The position numbers and the translations under genes were made by a program. Positions 1-7,890 of a stretch of DNA of 64,000 bases are shown one piece after another (position 1 is the stretch's first letter; the number at the start of each line of letters is the position of its first letter). The DNA is from Leclercia adecarboxylata (GTDB taxonomy: Bacteria; Pseudomonadota; Gammaproteobacteria; Enterobacterales; Enterobacteriaceae), in assembly GCF_006874705.1 (NCBI RefSeq), contig NZ_CP035382.1, positions 1,922,001 through 1,986,000 on the forward strand, in the 5' to 3' direction. The notes under the pieces were generated by a model. That model was given only the letters and a program-made list of their open reading frames with translations. It did not search any database and was not told where the DNA came from.

Positions 1-1
1 C

Positions 2-937
2 AACGATGTATCACGTCTGGCCGGGGTGTCCAAAGCCACGGTATCACGGGTGTTGAGCGGGTCGCGCGGCGTGAAGGAAGCCAGCCGCCAGGCCGTACTG
101 AAAGCAGTGGAAGAGCTGAACTATCGGCCAAATGTGATTGCCCAGTCGCTGCTCAGCCAGTCTACCGGCTGTATCGGCGTCATTTGCGCCCAGGACAACA
201 TTAACCAGACCACCGGTTATCTGTACGCGCTGGAAAAACACCTCAGCCAGCACCAGAAGCACCTGCTGCTTCGCTTCGCCAACACCAAAGCCGAAGTCAT
301 GAGCGCGCTGGATGAGCTGTCCTGCGGGTTATGCGATGACATTCTGATTATCGGCGCCCGTTTTCCGCTGCATATCGATCAGGAGAACGTCATCCTGGTG
401 GATTGCATGGAAACCAACAACGTCAACAGTATCCAGTACGACCATGCCTTTGCCGCGGAAACCGCGTGTAACTTCCTTGCCAGCCAGGGGCGACGCCAGA
501 TTGCCCTGATCCACCCGCACGGCAGCGGTTTTGCCGATCAGGTGCTGCTGGGCTACAAGCATGGGCTGGAAAAGAACTTCCTGCCGTTTAATCGCAACCT
601 GGTCTTTATGGAAGCCACGTCATCCTCCGTGGCCCTGCAGGAGCTGCTTAACAACGCCACTACGGTGAATTTCAACGCCCTACTGGTGGCCGATGAGCAG
701 GAAGCGCAGCGGGTGATCCCGCAGCTGCAGGCGTTCAACCGATCGGTACCGGGCGACATCATGGTATTCAGTCTTGCGGGCTCCCTGCACCTGCCGGGCA
801 TTCCGACCATTCCGGCGATTGAGTACTCGATGGATGCCATGGCGGCACGGATTGTCAGCTGGCTGAATGAGAAGACCCAGATGCTGGGTTCGTATGTGCT
901 GCGCGGGGATTTAATTATTCCGGATGTGCGACGCTAA
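2..937 (+). CDS. LacI-family transcriptional regulator, 5' end outside window
   Basis: The reading frame is open from the first bases, so the true start lies upstream of the window. The first visible residues (NDVSRLAGVSKATVSRVLSG) are the helix-turn-helix of a LacI/GalR repressor, and YRPN a little later is the hinge helix. A periplasmic-binding-protein-like sugar-sensing domain fills the rest. Only a few N-terminal residues appear to be missing. The effector and target genes cannot be deduced because the upstream neighbour is not visible. It is followed by a strong hairpin at 942-968. The family is certain; the specific regulator is not recognised. Confidence 0.9.
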   Translation, partial: NDVSRLAGVSKATVSRVLSGSRGVKEASRQAVLKAVEELNYRPNVIAQSLLSQSTGCIGVICAQDNINQTTGYLYALEKHLSQHQKHLLLRFANTKAEVMSALDELSCGLCDDILIIGARFPLHIDQENVILVDCMETNNVNSIQYDHAFAAETACNFLASQGRRQIALIHPHGSGFADQVLLGYKHGLEKNFLPFNRNLVFMEATSSSVALQELLNNATTVNFNALLVADEQEAQRVIPQLQAFNRSVPGDIMVFSLAGSLHLPGIPTIPAIEYSMDAMAARIVSWLNEKTQMLGSYVLRGDLIIPDVRR

Positions 938-941
938 AAAA

Positions 942-968
942 ATTAAGGGGGCTGTAGGGCCCCTTAAT
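942..968 (-). terminator. Rho-independent terminator between convergent genes
   Basis: Nine-base arms ATTAAGGGG (942-950) and CCCCTTAAT (960-968) form a hairpin. Seven adenines precede it on the plus strand, so a minus-strand transcript would end in a U-run. That orientation fits termination of the yicS-like gene; the hairpin may also serve the LacI-family gene. Confidence 0.75.
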
Positions 969-974
969 GCGTAA

Positions 975-1271
975 TCAATAATCCTCCATGCAGTCCACCT
1001 GACTCACGGCATCCCAGTAACCTTCCTGGTTGTTCCGCTCCATCGCCACGACCGCATTTTTGACCAGCATCTGATTGGCCTCAGAGGCCATAATCATCGC
1101 CTGCCACTCTTTATCACTTTGCTTGCGTTGCGGGGCACAGGCTTTCTTCACATCCTTCAAAACCGACTGTTTCATTTGTTCTAATTTGACCGGGTCGTTC
1201 AGTTCCTGAGCATGAACGAAGGCGGCAAAAAGCAGGCAGACTACCAGGCAAAACAGGTGCGCTGACTTCAT
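975..1271 (-). CDS. yicS: small secreted YicS-like protein
   Basis: A 98-residue protein starting at the ATG at 1271; the longer frame from 1292 would place extra residues ahead of a good signal peptide. Residues 1-22 form a classic Sec signal (MK, hydrophobic core, AFVHA before QE). The mature part is small, charged and has two cysteines (near CAPQ and in VDCMED) that could pair in the periplasm. Length, layout and proximity to nlpA match enterobacterial YicS, a family without known function. The name rests on resemblance and context. Confidence 0.6.
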   Translation of the reverse strand: MKSAHLFCLVVCLLFAAFVHAQELNDPVKLEQMKQSVLKDVKKACAPQRKQSDKEWQAMIMASEANQMLVKNAVVAMERNNQEGYWDAVSQVDCMEDY

Positions 1272-1592
1272 GGAAACCTCCGGAAAAACCACACACGTTT
1301 ATGAAATATATCGTTACATCCGCCTTTGCGACCCAAGCCGAAAGTATTAATTTTGCCAATAGTTGCGCAGGGGTACGAATAAGCGTAGCCGCACAATTTG
1401 GCGGACAGGCAAACCCGGAAGAAAAATTTGTGACGGCAGGCGGCTGCCAGAGAACAAAGGGTGATGCTGCTCGCAAAGGCAATTTAGCGTTGATTGCACT
1501 TACATTTTTTAACGCGCGTTACGCCAGAGTTTGCTGTTTTTATCGTGGGCAGAATGTGGGATAGTCGACGTGCAACGTAACGGGAGAATGAT
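1272..1592. other. intergenic region between divergent genes
   Basis: About 320 bases between the yicS-like gene and the acetyltransferase. It must carry the promoters of both. A plus-strand frame of 87 codons at 1301-1564 lacks a ribosome binding site and resembles no family I know, so I do not call it a gene. The acetyltransferase has a plausible Shine-Dalgarno (GGGAGAA) just before its ATG at 1593. Confidence 0.5.
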
Positions 1593-2012
1593 ATGCAACT
1601 GAGTATTACCGACACCATTACTGAACACGAACAGGAAGAGTTACTGCAGGGGTTGCGGGTCTACAACAGCCAGTTTATTAGTTTTTCCCGCGTGGCGAGT
1701 GATATCGCCGTGTATGCCCGCGATGAAGGCGGCAAAATGCGCGGCGGGCTGATCGGCAACCGTCAGGGCGTGTGGCTGAACATCAAATATCTGTGGGTCA
1801 GCGAGGAAATACGCGGCAGCGGGCTCGGTGGCCAGCTGATGCAGGCCGCCGAAGAGGAAGCTAAACGCCAGGGGTGCCAGCATGCGCTGGTGGATACCTT
1901 CAGTTTCCAGGCGCGTCCGTTTTACGAGAAGCAGGGCTATGAGCTGACCATGACGCTGGACGATTTTCCCTACCCGGGAATACAGCGGCATTACCTCTCG
2001 AAGGCGCTTTAA
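1593..2012 (+). CDS. GNAT-family N-acetyltransferase
   Basis: A 139-residue single-domain GNAT acetyltransferase. The acetyl-CoA binding motif A is seen as [22 protein letters not shown] around residues 69-90 (R-G-x-G-x-G/A pattern). It is followed by the typical [19 protein letters not shown] segment, in which an aromatic residue near the end acts as general acid in relatives. The start at 1593 has a Shine-Dalgarno nearby. The acceptor substrate cannot be inferred. Its 3' end overlaps the convergent TetR-family gene by four bases. Confidence 0.88.
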   Translation: MQLSITDTITEHEQEELLQGLRVYNSQFISFSRVASDIAVYARDEGGKMRGGLIGNRQGVWLNIKYLWVSEEIRGSGLGGQLMQAAEEEAKRQGCQHALVDTFSFQARPFYEKQGYELTMTLDDFPYPGIQRHYLSKAL

Positions 2013-2668
2013 GCGCCAATACCATGACCTATCACCGCCAGCACATGGCGCACAATACTGTCAGGCGAGAGAGTGGTTAACCTCTCGTCATTGCGCATCC
2101 GCGAGAAAGGCACCAGCACCAGGCTTAACAGGGTGGTGAACAGCAGTTCCGGGGCCAGATCGCGGTTCAGTTTTCCCTCCTGCTGCCAGCGGGCAATGGT
2201 ATCCAGCGTCGCCTGATATTTCTCATCGCCAAACCGGGCCTGCAGGTGCGACCGCAGCACGGGCATTTCCCCAATCACCTCCTGCATCCACAGCGGCGCG
2301 AACCAGCGGTGCTCGACGGCCAGGTCGGCCAGCTTTTTCACCATCAGCGTCAGGGCGGTCACCGGATCGTCCGGGTGGGTGCTGAAAAGCGTCGCGATGG
2401 CGCTGCGAAGCGGCAGAAAACGCTCCTCGATCATGGCATCAAGCAGCTGCTCCCGGGAGTTGAAATAGTAGTGCAGCATCGCTGGCGTCACGCCCGCCTC
2501 TTTGGCGATTGCGTTGAGGGAGGTGCGGGCAATCCCCTGACGCGCAAAGAGATCCAGCGCGATATCCAGCAGCTGTTCCCGGCTGGTGGCGGTGGGTTTG
2601 CTCCCGCGCGGACGCCCCGGGCGGCGGGCCTGTGGTGTGGGCTCAGAATTATCTTTATGTGCTGACAT
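2009..2668 (-). CDS. TetR/AcrR-family repressor, probable regulator of the adjacent efflux pump
   Basis: A 219-residue TetR-family regulator. A basic N-terminal tail ([11 protein letters not shown]) leads into the helix-turn-helix, with [31 protein letters not shown] around residues 45-75 (the family's YYF.S/K..L signature). The C-terminal ligand-binding domain is all-helical. It is divergent from a drug-efflux gene starting at 2747, the usual arrangement of a TetR repressor with its target. An AT-rich palindrome lies between them. The ligand is unknown. Confidence 0.92.
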   Translation of the reverse strand: MSAHKDNSEPTPQARRPGRPRGSKPTATSREQLLDIALDLFARQGIARTSLNAIAKEAGVTPAMLHYYFNSREQLLDAMIEERFLPLRSAIATLFSTHPDDPVTALTLMVKKLADLAVEHRWFAPLWMQEVIGEMPVLRSHLQARFGDEKYQATLDTIARWQQEGKLNRDLAPELLFTTLLSLVLVPFSRMRNDERLTTLSPDSIVRHVLAVIGHGIGA

Positions 2669-2682
2669 GCGCGGGGGATCCC

Positions 2683-2730
2683 TTGACCTGATTCATAACT
2701 TCATTAAATATTAATTACCCAATTAATTAA
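2683..2730 (+). promoter_or_regulatory. candidate promoter and TetR-type operator for the efflux gene
   Basis: TTGACC at 2683-2688 and TAAATA at 2705-2710, 16 bases apart, form a plausible sigma-70 promoter toward the transporter. Immediately downstream, TTAATTA (2711-2717) and TAATTAA (2724-2730) are inverted repeats separated by six bases, a plausible repressor site. The AT-rich composition makes chance palindromes more likely, so confidence is modest. Confidence 0.4.
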
Positions 2731-2746
2731 TTTCAAGCGGTGTTTT

Positions 2747-4255
2747 ATGGCGTCCGAATCGACAACGCAAACCAAAAACGCGCCCTCTATCCGACTGCTG
2801 TTTAGCGCGCTCCTGCTGGTGATGCTGCTTTCGGCTCTCGATCAGACCATCGTCTCCACGGCGCTGCCCACCATTGTGGGCGAGCTGGGCGGGCTGGGCG
2901 GGCTGGATAAGCTCTCCTGGGTGGTGACGGCCTATATCCTGAGCTCCACCATCGTGGTGCCGCTGTACGGCAAATTTGGCGATCTCTTTGGCCGCAAAAT
3001 CGTGCTGCAAATCGCCATTGTTCTTTTTCTGGTGGGCTCTGCCCTGTGCGGGCTGGCGCAGAACATGACCCAGCTGGTGCTGATGCGCGCCCTGCAGGGG
3101 CTGGGCGGCGGCGGGCTGATGGTGATCAGCATGGCGGCGGTGGCGGATGTGATCCCGCCGGCGGATCGCGGCCGTTATCAGGGTCTGTTCGGCGGGGTCT
3201 TTGGTCTGGCGACGGTGATCGGCCCGCTGGTCGGCGGCTTTCTGGTGCAGCATGCCTCCTGGCGCTGGATTTTCTATATCAACCTGCCGCTGGGGGTGTT
3301 TGCCCTGCTGGTGATCGGCGCGGTCTTCCACGGCAGTGCGAAGCGCAATAAACATGAGATCGACTATCTGGGGGCAATTTACCTCAGCATGGCGCTGCTG
3401 TGCATCATCCTCTTTACCAGCGAAGGGGGCACGGTACGGGAGTGGAGCGACCCGCAGCTGTGGTGCATTCTTGCCTTTGGCCTGACGGGCATCGCCGGAT
3501 TTATCTATGAGGAGCGGCTGGCGTGGGAGCCGATTATTCCCCTGTCGCTCTTCCGCGATCGCAGCTTCCTGTTATGCAGCCTGATTGGCTTTATTATCGG
3601 TATGTCGCTGTTTGGCTCGGTGACTTTCCTGCCGCTCTATCTGCAGATTGTCAAAGAGGCCACCCCGACCCAGGCCGGGCTACAGCTGATCCCGCTGATG
3701 GGCGGGCTGCTGCTGACCTCCATCATCAGCGGCCGCATTATCAGCCGCACCGGAAAATACCGCCTGTTCCCGATCCTCGGCACCCTGCTGGGCGTGGTCG
3801 GCATGGCCCTGCTCACGCGGATCACCATTGATTCGCCGGTCTGGCAGCTGTACCTGTTTACCGGCGTGCTGGGGGCGGGGCTGGGTCTGGTGATGCAGGT
3901 GCTGGTGCTGGCGGTGCAGAATAGCGTGTCGGCGGACCAGTATGGGGTGGCGACCTCCGGCGTGACCCTGTTCCGCTCCATTGGCGGGGCGATTGGCGTG
4001 GCGCTGTTTGGCGCGGTCTTCACTCACGTATTGCAGTCGGGCCTGATGGCGCGGATACCCGAGGGCACCGAACTGCCGCGGGAGATGAATCCTGTTGCGA
4101 TTCACCATCTGCCTGACGCTCTTCGCCTGGACTACCTGGACGCCTTTGGCTCCGCCATTCATGCGGTATTCCTGATGGCGGCAGGAATTATGGTGCTCGC
4201 CTTTGTGCTGTCGTGGTTTTTGCGCGAGGCGCCGCTGCGCAAGCGGGAGGCGTAA
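2747..4255 (+). CDS. MFS multidrug efflux transporter, DHA2 (EmrB/QacA) family
   Basis: A 502-residue inner-membrane proton/drug antiporter with about 14 hydrophobic segments. The DHA2 motif LDQTIVSTALPTIVGELGG follows the first membrane segment. MFS motif A appears as GKFGDLFGRK near residue 80, and the antiporter motif C region (GLATVIGPLVGGFL) lies near residue 160. It is divergent from a TetR regulator, which probably represses it. The C-terminal tail (WFLREAPLRKRE) is duplicated in degraded form about 890 bases downstream, beyond vapBC. Drug specificity is unknown. Confidence 0.93.
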   Translation: MASESTTQTKNAPSIRLLFSALLLVMLLSALDQTIVSTALPTIVGELGGLGGLDKLSWVVTAYILSSTIVVPLYGKFGDLFGRKIVLQIAIVLFLVGSALCGLAQNMTQLVLMRALQGLGGGGLMVISMAAVADVIPPADRGRYQGLFGGVFGLATVIGPLVGGFLVQHASWRWIFYINLPLGVFALLVIGAVFHGSAKRNKHEIDYLGAIYLSMALLCIILFTSEGGTVREWSDPQLWCILAFGLTGIAGFIYEERLAWEPIIPLSLFRDRSFLLCSLIGFIIGMSLFGSVTFLPLYLQIVKEATPTQAGLQLIPLMGGLLLTSIISGRIISRTGKYRLFPILGTLLGVVGMALLTRITIDSPVWQLYLFTGVLGAGLGLVMQVLVLAVQNSVSADQYGVATSGVTLFRSIGGAIGVALFGAVFTHVLQSGLMARIPEGTELPREMNPVAIHHLPDALRLDYLDAFGSAIHAVFLMAAGIMVLAFVLSWFLREAPLRKREA

Positions 4256-4372
4256 GGTTAGCGGTTCCGCTCATTGTTGCGAGTCGCTTTCCGAAACTTG
4301 ATGACCAGGCTTGTCTTCCTTAACGCTGCTGGCGCATGCTTTGGCCTGGTCAATAAAACAGCAGAGGTTGCG

Positions 4373-4633
4373 ATGGAACGTAAAGCAAAACTGTTCAAAA
4401 AAGGGCGAAACCAGGCGGTGTTACTGCCTGCGGAGTTCGCGTTTGATTCGGAGAGCGTCTGGATCCGGCGGGATGAGGAGGGGAATGTTGTTTTGAGGGC
4501 TATGTCAGAGAAAGAACGGCACAGGGAGAATTTTTTGCGTTTACTGAAGCAGACGCAGGTACCTGATTCATTCCTGAGTAAGGAGGAGCGCAATCAGAGT
4601 TATACGACAAGAGATCCTCTTGAAGGGTTATAG
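4373..4633 (+). CDS. vapB: VapB-type antitoxin (AbrB-fold)
   Basis: An 86-residue antitoxin. The N-terminal AbrB/SpoVT swapped-hairpin domain shows the typical AKLFKKGRNQAVLLPAEFAF pattern; the C-terminal part is charged and would wrap the toxin. I chose the ATG at 4373 because the family begins at this point; the frame upstream to 4274 encodes nothing family-like. It lies three bases before vapC, as in type II toxin-antitoxin operons. The complex normally represses its own promoter. Confidence 0.88.
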   Translation: MERKAKLFKKGRNQAVLLPAEFAFDSESVWIRRDEEGNVVLRAMSEKERHRENFLRLLKQTQVPDSFLSKEERNQSYTTRDPLEGL

Positions 4634-4636
4634 AAA

Positions 4637-5035
4637 ATGCTGCATATGCTGGACACTAACATAGTCAGCCACCTCGTGAAGCAACATCCCAGCGTGGTAA
4701 ATCGCTATTCTCAAATAGCACCTGAAGAGATGTGCATTTCAAGCATAACGGAGGCTGAATTGCTTTATGGCGTCGCCAAAAAGCAAAGCCATAGACTGCA
4801 TGAAACCATCTCGGAATTTCTTAAAACTATCACCGTTTGCGACTGGGACAGTGACGCCGCGGCAATCTACGGCAAACTACGCGCCTCAATGGAAAAGAGA
4901 GGGAAAGTGATGGGCGATCTCGATCAGTTGATCGCAGCGCACGCTCTCAGCCGGGGCACAACCATTGTGACTAACGATCGTGCCTTTGCGATGGTGCAGG
5001 AACTGACTATCGAGGACTGGACCACCGCAGCCTGA
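4637..5035 (+). CDS. vapC: VapC-type PIN-domain ribonuclease toxin
   Basis: A 132-residue PIN-domain protein. The acidic metal-binding residues are visible: D6 in MLDTN, E41 in EAELLYG, D96 in GDLDQLIAAHAL, and D114 in TNDRAF. Members of this branch cleave initiator tRNA or similar RNA. It is translationally linked to vapB. All catalytic positions are present, so it looks active. The pair lies between the efflux gene and a degraded second copy of that gene's end, suggesting it was inserted there. Confidence 0.92.
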   Translation: MLHMLDTNIVSHLVKQHPSVVNRYSQIAPEEMCISSITEAELLYGVAKKQSHRLHETISEFLKTITVCDWDSDAAAIYGKLRASMEKRGKVMGDLDQLIAAHALSRGTTIVTNDRAFAMVQELTIEDWTTAA

Positions 5036-5042
5036 GCCCCAA

Positions 5043-5074
5043 CGCCCGGTGGCGCTCCGCTTACCGGGCCTACG
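5043..5074. repeat. REP palindrome
   Basis: Sequence of the type GCCCGGTGGCGCTCCGCTTA followed by CCGGGCCTAC, the enterobacterial REP element, also found at five other places in this window. It lies just after vapC and directly before the degraded transporter tail. Confidence 0.85.
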
Positions 5075-5080
5075 ATACCA

Positions 5081-5141
5081 GTGCTGGCCTTTGTGCTGTG
5101 ATGGTTTTTGCGCGAGGCACCGCTGCGGAAGCGGGGTGAAT
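5081..5141 (+). pseudogene. degraded second copy of the efflux transporter's 3' end
   Basis: About 60 bases match the last codons and stop of the transporter at 4192-4255 with roughly ten differences. Read in the corresponding frame it gives VLAFVL, a TGA stop, then WFLREAPLRKRGE and a TGA stop, against VLAFVLSWFLREAPLRKREA in the intact gene. It has no start and is not coding. It most likely marks the far boundary of the DNA that brought vapBC, or the original gene end displaced by recombination with a related strain. Confidence 0.75.
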
Positions 5142-5294
5142 GAGAGTGCAGAGTGAGTCGCTTAAGATTTTTAAAAGCCATTAAGATATCTGAGGAAACA
5201 ACACTCTTGAGTATTACATAAGTAATGGCTTTGAGTGTTGTCAGAAAATGACGCGCATGTTGCTCAGGTTTTTATATAGTACTAACTTCTTAAG

Positions 5295-5768
5295 TTACGA
5301 TTCACCTCTGGCTTCGATTCTGACTTCACCGATAGTAAATATAATTTCTGCAGGAGATACTCTCATTGATTTTTCATCTGCGATAGCCCGTGCTTTGGTT
5401 ATTGCTCTGTCATTACCAATCACTGGGATGCCTTCACACCACGTCAATCTAAGCTGGCCTCTTTTGGGGTTATTTGATGGTGTTGTAATGCTATAGCCCT
5501 GTTCACCGTTTGGAACGACTTTTAATCGCCAGATGGATCCATCATCAGTAAAGCCAATATCAATACGGTCACCTTTTTTGAACCGTGCTCTGGACATAAT
5601 ATCTTCAGGGATCCTGATCGTCATATAGCGAACTATTTGGTTGTTACTGGTGCGACAAATTTGAGTAATGCTTAAATTGTTTGTTACAGGAAGCCGTCCG
5701 GCTTTACCTGCTCTGTTTTTGATTACTTCACTGACCGATATAAACTCCAGGGGTTTATGGTCTTTCAT
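5295..5768 (-). CDS. protein of unknown function
   Basis: I do not recognise this family. The start is placed at the ATG at 5768 because AAGGA lies seven bases before it; a longer frame to 5801 has no clear Shine-Dalgarno. The product of 157 residues is soluble, with no signal peptide or membrane segment. Its middle reads RARFKKGDRIDIGF followed by DDGSIWRLKVVPNG, a strand-rich region faintly like AbrB/SpoVT-type DNA-binding folds; this is only an impression. Composition is more AT-rich than the backbone, and it sits in the accessory patch after vapBC. Confidence 0.6.
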   Translation of the reverse strand: MKDHKPLEFISVSEVIKNRAGKAGRLPVTNNLSITQICRTSNNQIVRYMTIRIPEDIMSRARFKKGDRIDIGFTDDGSIWRLKVVPNGEQGYSITTPSNNPKRGQLRLTWCEGIPVIGNDRAITKARAIADEKSMRVSPAEIIFTIGEVRIEARGES

Positions 5769-6142
5769 TCCAGTGTCCTTAAGCCAGTTTAATTGTTTCA
5801 TACAGGATTACCTAACAGGATTTTGATGGCAAAAGATTAGTACTATAAGATTTTAAATTATTGAGTTAAATCAACTGGATTTCTATGCGCTAATGTTTTT
5901 ATTACAGGAATACTATCTTTAATATCATCCCTAAATATGCGCAACTTGTAATATCATTGCTATTTATTTTTTTCTCCCGTTCCTTATTAGCCTGCCTACA
6001 GGCGCTCATTGTTACTTTTTGTATTTTTAGAGTATGTCAGGCCGCTTATAACTTATCCTTCTTACTGATGCCATTTCGTTTTTTAGCCTGCCGCTGCGTT
6101 GCCGATATAGTCGATAAAACAGTTATCAAAAGGATATGACGG
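5769..6142. other. AT-rich intergenic region upstream of nlpA
   Basis: Some 370 bases, clearly AT-richer than nlpA. It holds the 5' region of the unknown minus-strand gene and must include the nlpA promoter. AAAAGGA at 6128-6134 serves as the nlpA ribosome binding site. A 60-codon frame at 5957-6139 is hydrophobic but has no ribosome binding site, and I do not call it. Confidence 0.45.
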
Positions 6143-6946
6143 GTGAAACTTCGATTAGGTGCGCTTCTTCTCGCTGGCCTGCTGCTGGCGGGCTGTGACC
6201 AAAGCGGCAGCGATGCCAAACACATTAAGGTGGGCGTAATTAACGGCGCCGAGCAGGACGTGGCGGAAGTCGCCAAAAAAGTGGCGAAAGAGAAGTTCGG
6301 CCTGGATGTCGAGCTGGTGGGCTTTAGCGGCTCGCTGCTGCCAAACGACGCCACCAACCACGGGGAGCTGGACGCCAACGTCTTCCAGCACCGCCCGTTC
6401 CTGGCGGAAGACAATAAAGCCCACGGCTACAAGCTGGTGGCCGTCGGCAACACCTTTGTGTTCCCGATGGCGGGCTATTCCCGCAAGATCAAATCGGTGG
6501 CGGAGCTGAAGGACGGCGCGACCATCGCCATCCCGAACGACCCTACAAACCTGGGCCGCGCGCTGTTGCTGCTGCAAAACGAAAAGCTGATCGCCCTGAA
6601 ACCGGACGTCGGTTTGCTGCCGACGGCGCTGGATATCACTGCCAACCCGAAAAAGCTGAACATCATGGAGCTGGAAGGGGCGCAGCTGCCGCGCGTGCTG
6701 GACGATCCGAAAGTGGATGTGGCGATTATCAGCACCACCTATCTCCAGCAAACCGGGCTCTCGCCGGTGCATGACAGCGTCTTTATCGAAGATAAAAACT
6801 CGCCGTACGTGAATATCGTGGTGACGCGGGAAGACAACAAAGATGCGGAAAACGTGAAGGAGTTTATTCAGTCGTATCAGTCGCCAGAAGTAGCGAAGGC
6901 AGCAGAGACGATCTTTAACGGCGGAGCAGTGCCGGGCTGGGAATAA
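6143..6946 (+). CDS. nlpA: NlpA lipoprotein, MetQ-family methionine-binding protein
   Basis: A 267-residue lipoprotein starting at a GTG with AAGGA upstream. The signal peptide ends in the lipobox LLAGC, with Cys19 as lipidation site and D-Q following; Asp at +2 predicts inner-membrane retention, as in E. coli NlpA. The remainder is the MetQ/NLPA solute-binding domain (KHIKVGVINGAEQDVAEVA near the start, PNDPTNLGRALLLLQ mid-way). NlpA is a minor methionine-binding protein able to feed the MetNI transporter. No transporter genes adjoin it, as in E. coli. Confidence 0.93.
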   Translation: MKLRLGALLLAGLLLAGCDQSGSDAKHIKVGVINGAEQDVAEVAKKVAKEKFGLDVELVGFSGSLLPNDATNHGELDANVFQHRPFLAEDNKAHGYKLVAVGNTFVFPMAGYSRKIKSVAELKDGATIAIPNDPTNLGRALLLLQNEKLIALKPDVGLLPTALDITANPKKLNIMELEGAQLPRVLDDPKVDVAIISTTYLQQTGLSPVHDSVFIEDKNSPYVNIVVTREDNKDAENVKEFIQSYQSPEVAKAAETIFNGGAVPGWE

Positions 6947-6956
6947 CGTTAATCGT

Positions 6957-6982
6957 GCCGCGACGAGACTTTTCGTCGCGGC
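6957..6982 (+). terminator. hairpin downstream of nlpA
   Basis: Ten-base arms GCCGCGACGA (6957-6966) and TCGTCGCGGC (6973-6982) form a very stable stem. No U-run follows, so it is a terminator-like or mRNA-stabilising hairpin rather than a textbook intrinsic terminator. Confidence 0.55.
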
Positions 6983-7084
6983 CAGAAACAAATTGGCCCG
7001 ATCCCATCGCTGATTGCCCTTTTGCCCACATCCTGTCACCAGCCCTCCGGCTATGCTTGCCGCATACAAACCGGAGAACAGACC

Positions 7085-7864
7085 ATGAACATTACCCACA
7101 TTCGCAACGCGACGCAGCTCATCACCTATGCTGGAAAACGCTTTCTGATTGACCCGCTGCTGGCACCCAAAGACGCATACCCTGGTTTCCCCGGCACCGC
7201 CCGGGCGGAGATCCGCAACCCGACGGTGGAGCTGCCCTGCGCGGTGGAAAGCCTGCTGGATGTCGATGCGGTAATCGTCACCCATACCCACGCCGATCAC
7301 TGGGATCAGCATGCCATCGAGCGGATCGCCAAGGAGATGCCGATCTTTGTGCAGCACGACGATGACGCCCGGCTGCTGCGCAGCCAGGGCTTCCACAATC
7401 TGACCGTTTTGACGGACAACACGCCGTTTGGCGAGATTCAATTGAGCAAAACCCACGGCGGTCAGCACGGCACCGGCCGCGCTTACGCGGTGCCGGAGCT
7501 GGCGGAGCTGCTCGGTGAGGCGTGCGGCGTGGTGTTTCGCCATCCCGACGAAAAAACGCTGCTGATTGCAGGCGACACCATTTTGCGCCCGCAGGTCGCC
7601 GACGAACTGCAAAAGCTGCAGCCGGATGTGGTGGTGCTCAACGCCGGGTACGCGCACGTGATCGGCTTCGGGCCCATCATTATGGGTGCGGAGGATGTGC
7701 TGAATGTGCACTTCCTGCTGCCGCAGGCAAAACTTGTCGCCGTCCATATGGAGGCCATTAACCACTGCCTGCTGACGCGCAGCGCACTGCGGGAATACGT
7801 CGACGCCAACCAGATAGGTGAGGCGGTCATTATCCCTCAGGACGGGGAAAGCGTTATAGTCTGA
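7085..7864 (+). CDS. metallo-beta-lactamase-fold metal-dependent hydrolase
   Basis: A 259-residue UlaG/RomA-like MBL-fold hydrolase. The HxHxDH metal motif is seen as THTHADHWD near residue 65. Further ligands are likely the histidine in KTHGGQHGTG, the aspartate in IAGDTI, and a late histidine in AVHMEAINHC. The start at 7085 has GGAGA nine bases upstream; a longer frame from 7022 lacks support. The AraC/GlxA-type regulator begins 26 bases downstream on the same strand, so the two may form one unit. Substrate unknown. Confidence 0.88.
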   Translation: MNITHIRNATQLITYAGKRFLIDPLLAPKDAYPGFPGTARAEIRNPTVELPCAVESLLDVDAVIVTHTHADHWDQHAIERIAKEMPIFVQHDDDARLLRSQGFHNLTVLTDNTPFGEIQLSKTHGGQHGTGRAYAVPELAELLGEACGVVFRHPDEKTLLIAGDTILRPQVADELQKLQPDVVVLNAGYAHVIGFGPIIMGAEDVLNVHFLLPQAKLVAVHMEAINHCLLTRSALREYVDANQIGEAVIIPQDGESVIV

Positions 7865-7890
7865 ACAGTATCGGGGCAGAGGAGAACAGT

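Noticed and set aside
1301-1564. 87-codon frame between yicS and the acetyltransferase
   Set aside because: No Shine-Dalgarno, no known family, and a region that must carry divergent promoters.
5957-6139. 60-codon hydrophobic frame ahead of nlpA
   Set aside because: No ribosome binding site; it ends just before the nlpA start in an AT-rich promoter region where chance frames are expected.
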